Origin: Pseudonocardia petroleophila
Lineage (GTDB): Bacteria > Actinomycetota > Actinomycetes > Mycobacteriales > Pseudonocardiaceae
Assembly: GCF_014235185.1 (NCBI RefSeq)
Contig: NZ_CP060131.1
Span: 5,463,501-5,527,500, forward strand
Direction: 5' to 3'
DNA: 64,000 nucleotides
Both the position numbers and the translations under genes were made by a program. How positions within the stretch are numbered: position 1 is the stretch's first letter; each line of letters begins with the position of its first letter. The notes under the pieces are model-generated. The model did no database searches. It had not been told where the DNA came from and worked only from the letters and a program-made list of their open reading frames with translations. Below are positions 22,672 to 29,910 of this stretch, piece by piece.

Positions 22672-24596
22672 CAGGAGTCCGCCCGGATGTCGCGGGCGGC
22701 CAGGTCCGACGGGCCCGGCGTCGTGAACGACGGCAGCGCCGACGCCCACTCGGTGACCCGCCGGGCCACGTCCTGCGCGGTGAGCCCGGTGGCGGCGAGC
22801 ACGTCGTCGCGGCTGCCGTGGTCGAGGAAGCGCTGCGGGATCGCGACGTCGCGCAGCGGCACGTCGCACTCCGCGTCGCGCAGCGCGGCCGAGACGACGG
22901 ACCCGAAGCCGCCGTGGCGGCCGCTGTCGCTGACGGTGACGACCAGCCGGTGCGCCCGCGCCAGGTCGACGACCGCGTCGGGCACCGGGAGCACCCACCT
23001 CGGGTCGACGACCGTGACCGCGACGCCCTGCGCCGACAGCCGCTCCGCCGCCGCCACCCCCAGCTGCCCGAACGCGCCCGCGCAGACCAGCAGCACGGCG
23101 GCGTCGGGGCCCTCGTGCAGCACGTCGACGCCGTCGACCCGGCGCACGGCGGGCACCGACTCGATCACCGACCCCTTGGGGAAGCGCAGCGCGGTCGGCC
23201 CGTCGTCGACGGCGACCGCCTCGGCCAGCTCCTCGCGCAGCGTGGCCGCGTCGCGCGGGGCGGCGACCCGCATGCCGGGGACGATGCCGAGCAGCGAGAG
23301 GTCCCACATGCCGTTGTGCGACGGCCCGTCGCTGCCGGTGACGCCCGCGCGGTCGAGCACCAGCGTGACGGCCTGCCGGTGCAGCGCGACGTCCATGAGC
23401 AGCTGGTCGAAGCCGCGGTTGAGGAACGTGGAGTAGAGCGCGACGACCGGGTGCAGCCCGCCGGCGCTCAGCCCGGCCGCGCAGGTCAGCGCGTGCTGCT
23501 CGGCGATCCCGACGTCGATCCAGCGGTCCGGGTGGGCGTGCGCGAACGGGGCGAGCCCGGTGGGGCCGAGCATGGCCGCGGTGATCGCGACGACGTCGGT
23601 GCGCCGCTTCCCGAGCTCGACCATCTCCTCGGCGAACACGCTCGTCCACCCGACCGACGGCGCCCCGGTGGGCAGGCCCGTCTCGGGGTCGAAGGCGGCC
23701 GGGCTGTGCATCTGCTCCAGCTCGTCGTTCTCCGCGGGGAGGTAGCCGTTGCCCTTGCGGGTGACGGCGTGCACGATCACCGGCCCGCCGAACCGCTTGG
23801 CCCGGCTCAGCGCCGACTCCATCGCGGCGACGTCGTGCCCGTCGACCGGGCCGAAGTACTTGATCCCCAGGTCGGAGAACAGCTCCTGCGGGCTCAGCGC
23901 GTCCTTGAGGCCGGCCTTCATCGCGTGCAGGCCCGCGTAGAGGGTGCCGCCGACGACGGGCGTGCGCGCGAGTGCGGCCTTGCCCGCGTCGAGCACGCGC
24001 TCGTAGCCGGGCTGCAGCCGCAGCGAGGCGAGCCGGTCGGCCAGCCCGCCGATCGTCGGGGAGTAGGAGCGGCCGTTGTCGTTGACGACGATGACGACGT
24101 TGCGGTCGGCCGCCGCGATGTTGTTGAGCGCCTCCCAGGCCATGCCGCCGGTCAGCGCGCCGTCGCCGATCACCGCGACGACGTGGCGCTGCTGGCCGGT
24201 GAGGGCGTAGGCGCGGGCGATGCCGTCGGCCCAGGACAGCGACGACGACGCGTGGCTGGACTCGACGACGTCGTGCTCGCTCTCGGCCCGGCTCGGGTAC
24301 CCGGACAGGCCGCCGGTCTTCTTCAGCCGGTCCCAGCCGTCGTGGCGGCCGGTGAGCAGCTTGTGCACGTAGGCCTGGTGGCCGGTGTCCCAGACGACCG
24401 TGTCGCGCGGGGAGTCGAAGACGCGGTGCAGCGCGATCGTCAGCTCCACGACGCCCAGGTTGGGCCCGAGGTGCCCGCCGGTGCGCGAGACGCACTCCAC
24501 GAGGAAGCGGCGGATCTCGGCCGCGAGCTCGGGCAGCCGGTCGGGCCCGAGGCGTCGGAGGTCGGCGGGACCACTGATCGTTCGGAGCACGGTCAC
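22671..24596 (-). CDS. dxs: 1-deoxy-D-xylulose-5-phosphate synthase
   Basis: A 641-residue thiamine-diphosphate enzyme catalysing the first step of the MEP isoprenoid pathway (pyruvate plus glyceraldehyde-3-phosphate). Seen in order are GGHLGPNLGVVELTIALHRVF, DTGHQAYVHKLLTGR, GDGALTGGMAWEALNNI (TPP/Mg site with VNDNGRSYSPTIGG), GIKYFGPVDGHD, VGIAEQHALTCAAGLS with the catalytic Glu, and DRAGVTGSDGPSHNG. Length is standard. It starts at GTG 24596, six bases after TAGACT, and is first in an operon with a two-component pair. Confidence 0.96.
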   Translation of the reverse strand: MTVLRTISGPADLRRLGPDRLPELAAEIRRFLVECVSRTGGHLGPNLGVVELTIALHRVFDSPRDTVVWDTGHQAYVHKLLTGRHDGWDRLKKTGGLSGYPSRAESEHDVVESSHASSSLSWADGIARAYALTGQQRHVVAVIGDGALTGGMAWEALNNIAAADRNVVIVVNDNGRSYSPTIGGLADRLASLRLQPGYERVLDAGKAALARTPVVGGTLYAGLHAMKAGLKDALSPQELFSDLGIKYFGPVDGHDVAAMESALSRAKRFGGPVIVHAVTRKGNGYLPAENDELEQMHSPAAFDPETGLPTGAPSVGWTSVFAEEMVELGKRRTDVVAITAAMLGPTGLAPFAHAHPDRWIDVGIAEQHALTCAAGLSAGGLHPVVALYSTFLNRGFDQLLMDVALHRQAVTLVLDRAGVTGSDGPSHNGMWDLSLLGIVPGMRVAAPRDAATLREELAEAVAVDDGPTALRFPKGSVIESVPAVRRVDGVDVLHEGPDAAVLLVCAGAFGQLGVAAAERLSAQGVAVTVVDPRWVLPVPDAVVDLARAHRLVVTVSDSGRHGGFGSVVSAALRDAECDVPLRDVAIPQRFLDHGSRDDVLAATGLTAQDVARRVTEWASALPSFTTPGPSDLAARDIRADS

Positions 24597-24602
24597 CGGC
24601 CC

Positions 24603-24608
24603 AGTCTA
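24603..24608 (-). promoter_or_regulatory. -10 element TAGACT for dxs
   Basis: On the minus strand TAGACT ends six bases before the dxs GTG at 24596, giving a leaderless or nearly leaderless mRNA that is separate from the upstream GGDEF gene. Confidence 0.55.
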
Positions 24609-24631
24609 CGGACGGTGACCCGCGGGCGCCG

Positions 24632-25924
24632 TCACGCCGTGGGGCGGCGCGGGGACGGGACGTGGCCGTCCGCGGCGATGCGCACCAGGTTGCGGCCGGC
24701 CTCCTTGGCCGCGTAGAGCGAGCTGTCGGCCGCCCTGAGCACCTGGTCCAGCGTGGTGCCGTCGGTGGGGACGGTCGCGCCGCCGACCGAGACGGACAGC
24801 CCGGTGACGGTGCAGACGCCCCCGGATGTGGCGACCCCCACGTCGAGCCGGGCCACCCGGTGGCGCAGCCGCTCGGCGACGTCCCACAGCTCGGTGCCGC
24901 CGGGCCGCAGGTCGGGCAGCAGCACCACGAACTCCTCGCCGCCGAACCGGCCGACGAGGTCCTGCGGCCGCACGCCGGCGCGCAGCTCCGCGGCCACCGC
25001 GGCGAGGACGTCGTCGCCGGCGAGGTGGCCGTGGGTGTCGTTGACGATCTTGAAGTGGTCGAGGTCGAGGATCAGGATCCCGGCCCCTGTGCCCGCGCGG
25101 TGCGCCCGCCGGACCGTGCGCAGGGCCTCCGCGCGCCAGGCGGCCACGTTGAGCAGGCCCGTCTTGGCGTCGGTGCTCGCGTCCTGCTCCAACTGCCGGA
25201 CGAGCACGGCGCGGTGCAGCACGAGGATCGGCGGGAGGACGAGCGCGACCAGGCCGGGCGTCGAGGCGAGCGCCACGGCGGCCAGCGCGCCCATGCACAG
25301 GGTGGCGACCTCCAGCGCGTTGTCGTCCCAGCGCCCGAGGAGGTCGCGCAGCGCGACGCGCGGCTCGGTCAGCGCGATCGCGGCCCCGACCAGGACGGTG
25401 TTGACCAGCACGTACGCGACGACGGCCAGACCGACCGCGATCACCACGGCGGGCCGGGCGGGGTCGGCGGGCAGCCCCCCGGCGAGGGCGACGACCTCGT
25501 GGGCGGCGCGGACGGCGAGCAGCACGGTCGCGGTCGTGTAGAGGTGGCGGTAGAGCGGGATGCCGGCCGGGGCCCACACGCGGTGCCACAGGTGCAGGTA
25601 GACCAGCACGACGACGGCGACGGCGAGCCCGGGCGGGAGCAGCAGCGCGGCGGCGAAGGTCCAGACCGAGGACAGGTCGAAGTAGGAGTTCTCCGACGCC
25701 CGGCGCCGGACCCGCTCGATCCCGGTGGCGAGCTCGGTGTGCACGACGCTCAGCGCCGTCAGCCCCAGCGCCAGCAGCAGCGGCCCACCGCCCGGCGGCA
25801 GGGCCGCGATCCCGGCGACGGCGACGACGAGCGCGGCGAGCTCCACCGACAGCGCGACCGCCACGAGCCCCGGGCCCAGACCCCACAGGGTCCGCGCTCC
25901 CGGTGCGGGTGACGGCTCGTCCAC
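24632..25924 (-). CDS. Membrane GGDEF protein (diguanylate cyclase), copy 1
   Basis: A 430-residue protein with six or seven membrane helices over residues 1-255 and a GGDEF domain over about 265-420. The active site is GRFGGEEFVVLLP. RPQD lies five residues before it, which is a complete RxxD inhibitory site. LILDLDHFKIVNDTHGHLAGDDVL carries the metal-binding region. All catalytic elements for c-di-GMP synthesis are present. No EAL domain is seen. I start at GTG 25924 because a TAGCCT lies seven bases upstream; a longer frame to 26008 has no support. It is a paralogue of the next gene upstream. Confidence 0.92.
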   Translation of the reverse strand: MDEPSPAPGARTLWGLGPGLVAVALSVELAALVVAVAGIAALPPGGGPLLLALGLTALSVVHTELATGIERVRRRASENSYFDLSSVWTFAAALLLPPGLAVAVVVLVYLHLWHRVWAPAGIPLYRHLYTTATVLLAVRAAHEVVALAGGLPADPARPAVVIAVGLAVVAYVLVNTVLVGAAIALTEPRVALRDLLGRWDDNALEVATLCMGALAAVALASTPGLVALVLPPILVLHRAVLVRQLEQDASTDAKTGLLNVAAWRAEALRTVRRAHRAGTGAGILILDLDHFKIVNDTHGHLAGDDVLAAVAAELRAGVRPQDLVGRFGGEEFVVLLPDLRPGGTELWDVAERLRHRVARLDVGVATSGGVCTVTGLSVSVGGATVPTDGTTLDQVLRAADSSLYAAKEAGRNLVRIAADGHVPSPRRPTA

Positions 25925-25931
25925 GCCCCGA

Positions 25932-25937
25932 AGGCTA
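25932..25937 (-). promoter_or_regulatory. -10 element TAGCCT for GGDEF copy 1
   Basis: On the minus strand TAGCCT ends seven bases before GTG 25924, so this copy appears to have its own leaderless promoter. Confidence 0.55.
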
Positions 25938-26004
25938 GTGAGCGGGCCCCCCCGTGTCAGGGTGGCTGGAGTCGCACGACGGGGTGGAACCGTCACCCCC
26001 GGGC

Positions 26005-27363
26005 TCACACTCCGTAGCGGCGACCGGGCGTCGAGTTCTCCGCCGCGCGGGGCTGCGGGGCCGTCGGCTGGACGCCCATGCGCACGACGTTGCGGCCGGC
26101 GCGCTTGGCCGCGTACAGCGCGGTGTCCGCCACCTGCAGCAGTTCGCGCAGCTCACGGCCGTCGTCAGGGTAGAGCGAGCAGCCGACCGACGCGCTGAGC
26201 CCGGCCACGGTGAGCGGCCCGTCGGCGGTGGGCATCTCGACGCGCAGCTCGGCGATGCGCGCCCGGATCCGCTCGGCCACGACCTGCATCTCCCCGGTGC
26301 CCGCGCCGGGCTCCCCGAGGGCACCGAGCAGCACGACGAACTCCTCGCCGCCGAAGCGGCCGACGAGGTCGCGGTCGCGGACCTCGGCCCGCAGGGTGTC
26401 GGCGACCGCGGCGAGGACGCGGTCGCCCGCGAGGTGGCCGTGGGTGTCGTTGACGTCCTTGAAGTGGTCGAGGTCGATGACGAGGACCGCCCGCGGCCCC
26501 GACCGGCGCTCGGCCCGGCGCAGCTCGCGCTCGGCCTGGGTGTGCCAGGCCGCGGCGTTGAGCAGGCCGGTCTTGCCGTCGGTGCTGGCCGCGACCTCGA
26601 GGTGGCGCACCAGCACCGCCCGGTGCAGCACCAGCAGCGGCGGGAACACGAACACGACCAGCCACGGGTTGACCGCCAGCGCGGCCGCGGTGAGCGCACC
26701 GAGGCACAGCGTGGCGATCTCGAGCAGGTTCTCGTCCCACTCCCCCACGATCGAGGCGACGTCGGCCTGCGGGGAGTTGACCGCGATCACGCCGGCCACC
26801 AGCGCCGTGTTGACGGTGAGGAAGACGAGCACGCCGAGGGCCAGGACGTGCAGGTCCCAGCGGCCGCCGGCGCCCTCCGCGGTGACCGCCTCGATCACCC
26901 CGGAGGTGGCGAGGCAGGTGAGCACCATCGTGGCCGAGCTGAACAGGTGCTTGAAGACGGGGTTGCGCGGCCGGGCCGACCTCAGCCACAGGTGCAGGTG
27001 GATCACGAACGTGCAGAGCACCGCGTAGATCGGCGGGAGCAGCACGATGGCCGCGAAGAACCACACCGAGCCCAGGTTGACGTGCACCTCGCCGTTCACG
27101 CGGCGCCGGATCTGCTCCACGCCCCGCGCGATCTCGGTGTGCAGGAGGCCGAGTCCGACGATCAGGAGCACATCGCGCACGGTGCGCCCGTCGGGTGCGG
27201 AACTGCCCATCGCGAATACGACGACCAGTGCGAGTGCCGTGAACTCGACCGTCAGGATCGCCGCCGACAATCGCACGGGCAGATTCCAGATGGGCCATCC
27301 CGCGACGATCGCCGGCAGCCTCCGGCCGGGCGCGGGGCGCCCGGTGCTGAGGCCAGGACTCAT
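26005..27363 (-). CDS. Membrane GGDEF protein (diguanylate cyclase), copy 2
   Basis: A 452-residue paralogue of the downstream gene with the same layout: a multi-helix membrane sensor (residues about 25-270) and a C-terminal GGDEF domain. The active site is GRFGGEEFVVLL, preceded by the RDRD inhibitory site, and the metal region is VIDLDHFKDVNDTHGHLAGDRVL. Shared stretches such as FFAAIVLLPP/FAAALLLPP and ILVLHRAVLVRQLE/LLVLHRAVLVRHLE show a tandem duplication. AGGAG lies five bases before ATG 27363, so this copy has a ribosome binding site, unlike copy 1. A TAGCGT -10 is at 27397-27402 on the minus strand. Confidence 0.93.
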   Translation of the reverse strand: MSPGLSTGRPAPGRRLPAIVAGWPIWNLPVRLSAAILTVEFTALALVVVFAMGSSAPDGRTVRDVLLIVGLGLLHTEIARGVEQIRRRVNGEVHVNLGSVWFFAAIVLLPPIYAVLCTFVIHLHLWLRSARPRNPVFKHLFSSATMVLTCLATSGVIEAVTAEGAGGRWDLHVLALGVLVFLTVNTALVAGVIAVNSPQADVASIVGEWDENLLEIATLCLGALTAAALAVNPWLVVFVFPPLLVLHRAVLVRHLEVAASTDGKTGLLNAAAWHTQAERELRRAERRSGPRAVLVIDLDHFKDVNDTHGHLAGDRVLAAVADTLRAEVRDRDLVGRFGGEEFVVLLGALGEPGAGTGEMQVVAERIRARIAELRVEMPTADGPLTVAGLSASVGCSLYPDDGRELRELLQVADTALYAAKRAGRNVVRMGVQPTAPQPRAAENSTPGRRYGV

Positions 27364-27668
27364 CGGTCTCCTAGATCGTCTCGGCGTGCCACGTCGACGC
27401 TAGCCCAGTGCGGGAGTGACGTCATCCCTGACCGCGACGCTGCGCCGACCGGTTCCGTTCATCCCAGAGCGATCATTCGGACACTGACCCGAACGGCCTA
27501 ACAACGTCGTCCAGATGCAGTCCATGCGGCCGGACGGAGTCGCACGCGCCGTCCGGTCGGCGACCCTGATGCCGTCCGGCGGAACCGGGCGCGTCCGACC
27601 ATCCGCGGACGGCGCGACCGGAGCCGGGAGCGACGACCCCGACGGCCCCGACCAGGAAGGAGACGCCC
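27364..27668. other. Intergenic region upstream of the hexapeptide array
   Basis: About 300 bases without a convincing gene. It holds the promoter of GGDEF copy 2 on the minus strand. On the plus strand there is a perfect 8-bp inverted repeat CCGGACGG...CCGTCCGG (27530-27537 and 27549-27556, loop 11) followed by another CCGTCCGG at 27572-27579. A weak plus-strand promoter candidate is TTCGGA-N17-TAACAA (27476-27504). This stretch is the likely 5' leader of the micro-ORF transcript. Confidence 0.5.
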
Positions 27669-27692
27669 GTGACCGGCAAGGACTGGAACTGA
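27669..27692 (+). CDS. Micro-ORF 1, heptapeptide MTGKDWN
   Basis: GTG start with AAGGAG (27657-27662) six bases upstream, one of the best ribosome binding sites in the array. It encodes Met-Thr-Gly-Lys-Asp-Trp-Asn and stops with TGA. The added Thr and the GTG start set it apart from the other copies, and its flanks do not resemble theirs. That the GKDWN core is still intact argues against simple carry-over in a recent duplication. Product and fate are unknown. Confidence 0.6.
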   Translation: MTGKDWN

Positions 27693-27737
27693 ACCCCTGC
27701 ACCCGCGATCGACGTCGAGCACGGGAAAGGAGGGGAA

Positions 27738-27758
27738 ATGGGCAAGGACTGGAACTGA
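27738..27758 (+). CDS. Micro-ORF 2, hexapeptide MGKDWN
   Basis: ATG start with AAAGGAGG (27726-27733) four bases upstream. It encodes MGKDWN and ends with TGA. The sequence upstream (CACGGGAAAGGAGGGGAA) differs from that of copies 3-6, so it is an older member of the array. Confidence 0.6.
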   Translation: MGKDWN

Positions 27759-27798
27759 GCCGACGACCCCGCACCCCACAACCGGAAAGGACCGCCTC

Positions 27799-27819
27799 AT
27801 GGGCAAGGACTGGAACTGA
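27799..27819 (+). CDS. Micro-ORF 3, hexapeptide MGKDWN
   Basis: ATG start with GAAAGGA (27785-27791) seven bases upstream. It encodes MGKDWN. The unit beginning with its ribosome binding site is repeated almost perfectly in copies 4 and 5. Confidence 0.6.
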   Translation: MGKDWN

Positions 27820-27860
27820 CCCCCACCACCCCACACCCCACAACCCGAAAGGACCGCCTC

Positions 27861-27881
27861 ATGGGCAAGGACTGGAACTGA
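27861..27881 (+). CDS. Micro-ORF 4, hexapeptide MGKDWN
   Basis: ATG start with GAAAGGA (27847-27853) seven bases upstream. It encodes MGKDWN. The 62-base unit is identical to that of copy 5. Confidence 0.6.
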   Translation: MGKDWN

Positions 27882-27922
27882 CCCCCACCACCCCACACCC
27901 CACAACCCGAAAGGACCGCCTC

Positions 27923-27943
27923 ATGGGCAAGGACTGGAACTGA
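27923..27943 (+). CDS. Micro-ORF 5, hexapeptide MGKDWN
   Basis: ATG start with GAAAGGA (27909-27915) seven bases upstream. It encodes MGKDWN and repeats copy 4 exactly, including the C-rich spacer. Confidence 0.6.
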   Translation: MGKDWN

Positions 27944-27983
27944 CCCCCACCACCCCACACCCCACAACCCGAAAGGACCCCCC

Positions 27984-28004
27984 ATGGGCAAGGACTGGAA
28001 CTGA
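27984..28004 (+). CDS. Micro-ORF 6, hexapeptide MGKDWN
   Basis: ATG start with GAAAGGA (27971-27977) six bases upstream, one base closer than in copies 3-5 because CCGCCTC became CCCCCC. The peptide MGKDWN and TGA stop are unchanged. The array stops here, next to the convergent exporter gene. Confidence 0.6.
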   Translation: MGKDWN

Positions 28005-28009
28005 GACGG

Positions 28010-29236
28010 TCAGGCGGCGGCCGGCAGGGGCCGCCCGACGTGGTCGTCCGCCGAGGCGGACCGCCACGCGAGCGCCCCGCCGAGCGCGATCGCCACACCC
28101 GCGGCCCCGCAGACGGCGATCGCCGTCGAAGGGGTCCAGAGATCGGCGAGCAGGCCACCGGCCAGCACGGCGACACCCTGACCCGCGACGATGCCGGAGG
28201 CGGCGACGCCGATGGCCCGGCCGCGGATCGCGGTGGGGGTGGCCCGGACGAACGACGCCTGGGCCTGCATGACGTACGCCGTCGACGCCATGCCGGACAC
28301 GCCGAACAGCAGGAGCGCGACCGGGACCCCCGGGACCAGGACGGTGAACAGCAGAGGGACGCCGGCGGCGACGGCGAGCACGCCGATCAGGCGCGCTCGC
28401 CGCGCCGGCGACACGAACCGCACGAACAGCCACGCGCCGAGCACGCTGCCCAGCGGGTCGGCGGCCATCAGCAGCCCGACGACGGCCGGGCCGGCCCCGA
28501 TCTGGGCGGCGTACGGCGCGGCCAGCGCCTCGGGCACCACGTAGAGGCCGACCATCCAGACGAGCAGGACGAGTGCGCGCCGCCGCGGGTCGGCGACGAC
28601 GTCGGTGATCCCGGCGAGCAGGTCGCGGGCCCCGGTCCGCGGCGTCCCGTCGGCCCGGGGCCGCCGCGCGAGCCCGAACCGGAACAGCGCGCCCGCGACG
28701 AGGAACGTCACCGCGTTCAGCGCGAGCGCCGCGGACGGGCTGACCGCCGCGACGAGCAGGCCCCCGGCGGCGAACCCCACGACCTGGGCGGTCTGGCCGG
28801 TGATCTGCGCGACGGCGAGGCCGCGCTCGTAGAGGTCGCCGGGCAGCAGGTCGGGCAGCAGCGCCCCCCGGGCCGCGGTGTGCGGGGCGCCGAGCAGCAC
28901 GACGAGCACGAGCAGCCCGCACAGCACCGGCAGCGGCACCTGCGGGACCGCCATCACCCCGACCAGCGCGGCCCGCGCGACGTCGGTGACGACGAGGACC
29001 TCGCGGCGCGGGAAGCGGTCGGCGACCCCGGACAGGAGCACGCCGCCGACGATCGCGGGCAGGAACGTCAGCGCGTAGGTGGCCGCCGCCCAGGCCGCCG
29101 ACCCGGTGCGCCCGTAGACGAGCACGGCCAGCGCCACCCGCGCGAGCTGGTCGCCCGCGACGGAGAGCAGATCGGCCAGCCACACCGTGCGGTACTCCCG
29201 CACCGCGAAGACCTGCCGCAGCGTCCTGTCCGTCAT
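28010..29236 (-). CDS. MFS exporter (MFS_3 / EntS-like)
   Basis: A 408-residue major facilitator protein with about twelve helices, of the MFS_3 type that includes enterobactin and macrolide exporters. Markers are VFAVREYRTVWLADLLSVAGDQLARVALAVLVY at the N-terminus, GVADRFPRREVLVVTDVARA in the loop between helices 2 and 3, and GPAVVGLLMAADPLGSVLGAWL in the second half. I start at ATG 29236 (MTDRTLRQVF), the second Met of the frame. Its stop is six bases from the last MGKDWN micro-ORF on the other strand. The substrate is unknown; export of the peptides is only a possibility. Confidence 0.88.
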   Translation of the reverse strand: MTDRTLRQVFAVREYRTVWLADLLSVAGDQLARVALAVLVYGRTGSAAWAAATYALTFLPAIVGGVLLSGVADRFPRREVLVVTDVARAALVGVMAVPQVPLPVLCGLLVLVVLLGAPHTAARGALLPDLLPGDLYERGLAVAQITGQTAQVVGFAAGGLLVAAVSPSAALALNAVTFLVAGALFRFGLARRPRADGTPRTGARDLLAGITDVVADPRRRALVLLVWMVGLYVVPEALAAPYAAQIGAGPAVVGLLMAADPLGSVLGAWLFVRFVSPARRARLIGVLAVAAGVPLLFTVLVPGVPVALLLFGVSGMASTAYVMQAQASFVRATPTAIRGRAIGVAASGIVAGQGVAVLAGGLLADLWTPSTAIAVCGAAGVAIALGGALAWRSASADDHVGRPLPAAA

Positions 29237-29293
29237 CGGTACCCCCGGACCGAGCGTAGGCACCCGTACGCCCCGCGTCATGTCGGACGCGGC

Positions 29294-29908
29294 TCAGTCG
29301 CTGCCCGCCGTCCGGGTCAGCAGGTCGGCGACGTGCGCGATCTCGTTGACCGTGCGCACCAGCCTGCGCCCGTCGCGCACGGCGAGCACACGGCTGATCC
29401 CGGTGTAGTCCAGCGGGAACGCGAGCGGGCGGTCGATGCCGAGCAGGTGCGCGAGCCAGCAGTTGACGACGCCCGCGTGCGCGACGACCACGACGGTGCC
29501 GCGGCCCGGGTGGTCGGCGATGATCCGCTCCAGCGCGGCGGCGACCCGGCCGGTGAACTCCGCGACGTCGACGCCCTCGGGCAGCAGCCCGTCGACGATC
29601 CGCTGCCAGCCCGCCGGGTCGACGACCGGCATCTCGTGCACCGGCACGTAGTGCGCGGCGTCGGCGTCGTACTCGCGCAGGTCGTCGACGAGCACCGGCT
29701 CGACGCCCAGCGCGGCCGCGAGCGGCGCGGCGGTGGCGCGGGCCCGGGCCATCGGGCTGGAGTAGAGCGCCTCCACCTCGGGGCCGACGGCGTCGACGAC
29801 GCGGTGCGCCTGCTCCAGCCCCAGCGGGGTGAGCGGCGGGTCGGCGACCCCGCCGGCGGCGCCGTCGACGCGCTCGGGCAGGGCGTGGCGGACCAGTACC
29901 AGCTGCAC
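29294..29908 (-). CDS. Histidine phosphatase family protein
   Basis: A 204-residue phosphoglycerate-mutase-like phosphatase. The phospho-His is in LVLVRHALPERVDG, followed by PLTPLGLEQAHRV, YSSPMARARATAAPLA and the second catalytic His in VVVVAHAGVVNCWLAHLLG. Substrates of this group include sugar phosphates, nucleotides and cofactor intermediates, and cannot be named here. The start is GTG 29908, two bases after the stop of the HIT gene, so the two are probably cotranscribed. Confidence 0.9.
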   Translation of the reverse strand: MQLVLVRHALPERVDGAAGGVADPPLTPLGLEQAHRVVDAVGPEVEALYSSPMARARATAAPLAAALGVEPVLVDDLREYDADAAHYVPVHEMPVVDPAGWQRIVDGLLPEGVDVAEFTGRVAAALERIIADHPGRGTVVVVAHAGVVNCWLAHLLGIDRPLAFPLDYTGISRVLAVRDGRRLVRTVNEIAHVADLLTRTAGSD

Positions 29909-29910
29909 CG

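Larger units (their letters stand above)
27669..28004 (+). repeat. Tandem array of six micro-ORFs encoding M(T)GKDWN
   Basis: Six copies of an 18-base core GGCAAGGACTGGAACTGA occur with spacings of 69, 61, 62, 62 and 61 bases between start codons. Each core is preceded in frame by ATG (copies 2-6) or GTG ACC (copy 1), and each start has a purine-rich Shine-Dalgarno sequence 4-7 bases upstream. Between cores 2 and 6 the spacers are nearly identical, C-rich and almost free of G. The spacer between copies 1 and 2 is unrelated, although the core is unchanged. The array ends six bases before the stop of the convergent MFS gene. Confidence 0.9.

Noticed and set aside
27515..27943. A 142-residue plus-strand frame across the array
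   Set aside because: It reads the micro-ORF cores out of frame until the last one, has no ribosome site and biased nonsense composition. The short ORFs explain the signals better.
27400..27991. Minus-strand frames over the hexapeptide array with repeated GSVPVLAHEA or FQSLPMRRSF segments
   Set aside because: The repeat period is 61-62 bases, so these frames shift at every unit. They are the reverse image of the plus-strand micro-ORFs and have no ribosome sites.
27669..28004. CRISPR-like array (regularly spaced repeats)
   Set aside because: Core and spacer are both repeated, the core is an in-frame start-to-stop unit with a ribosome site, and no cas gene is present.
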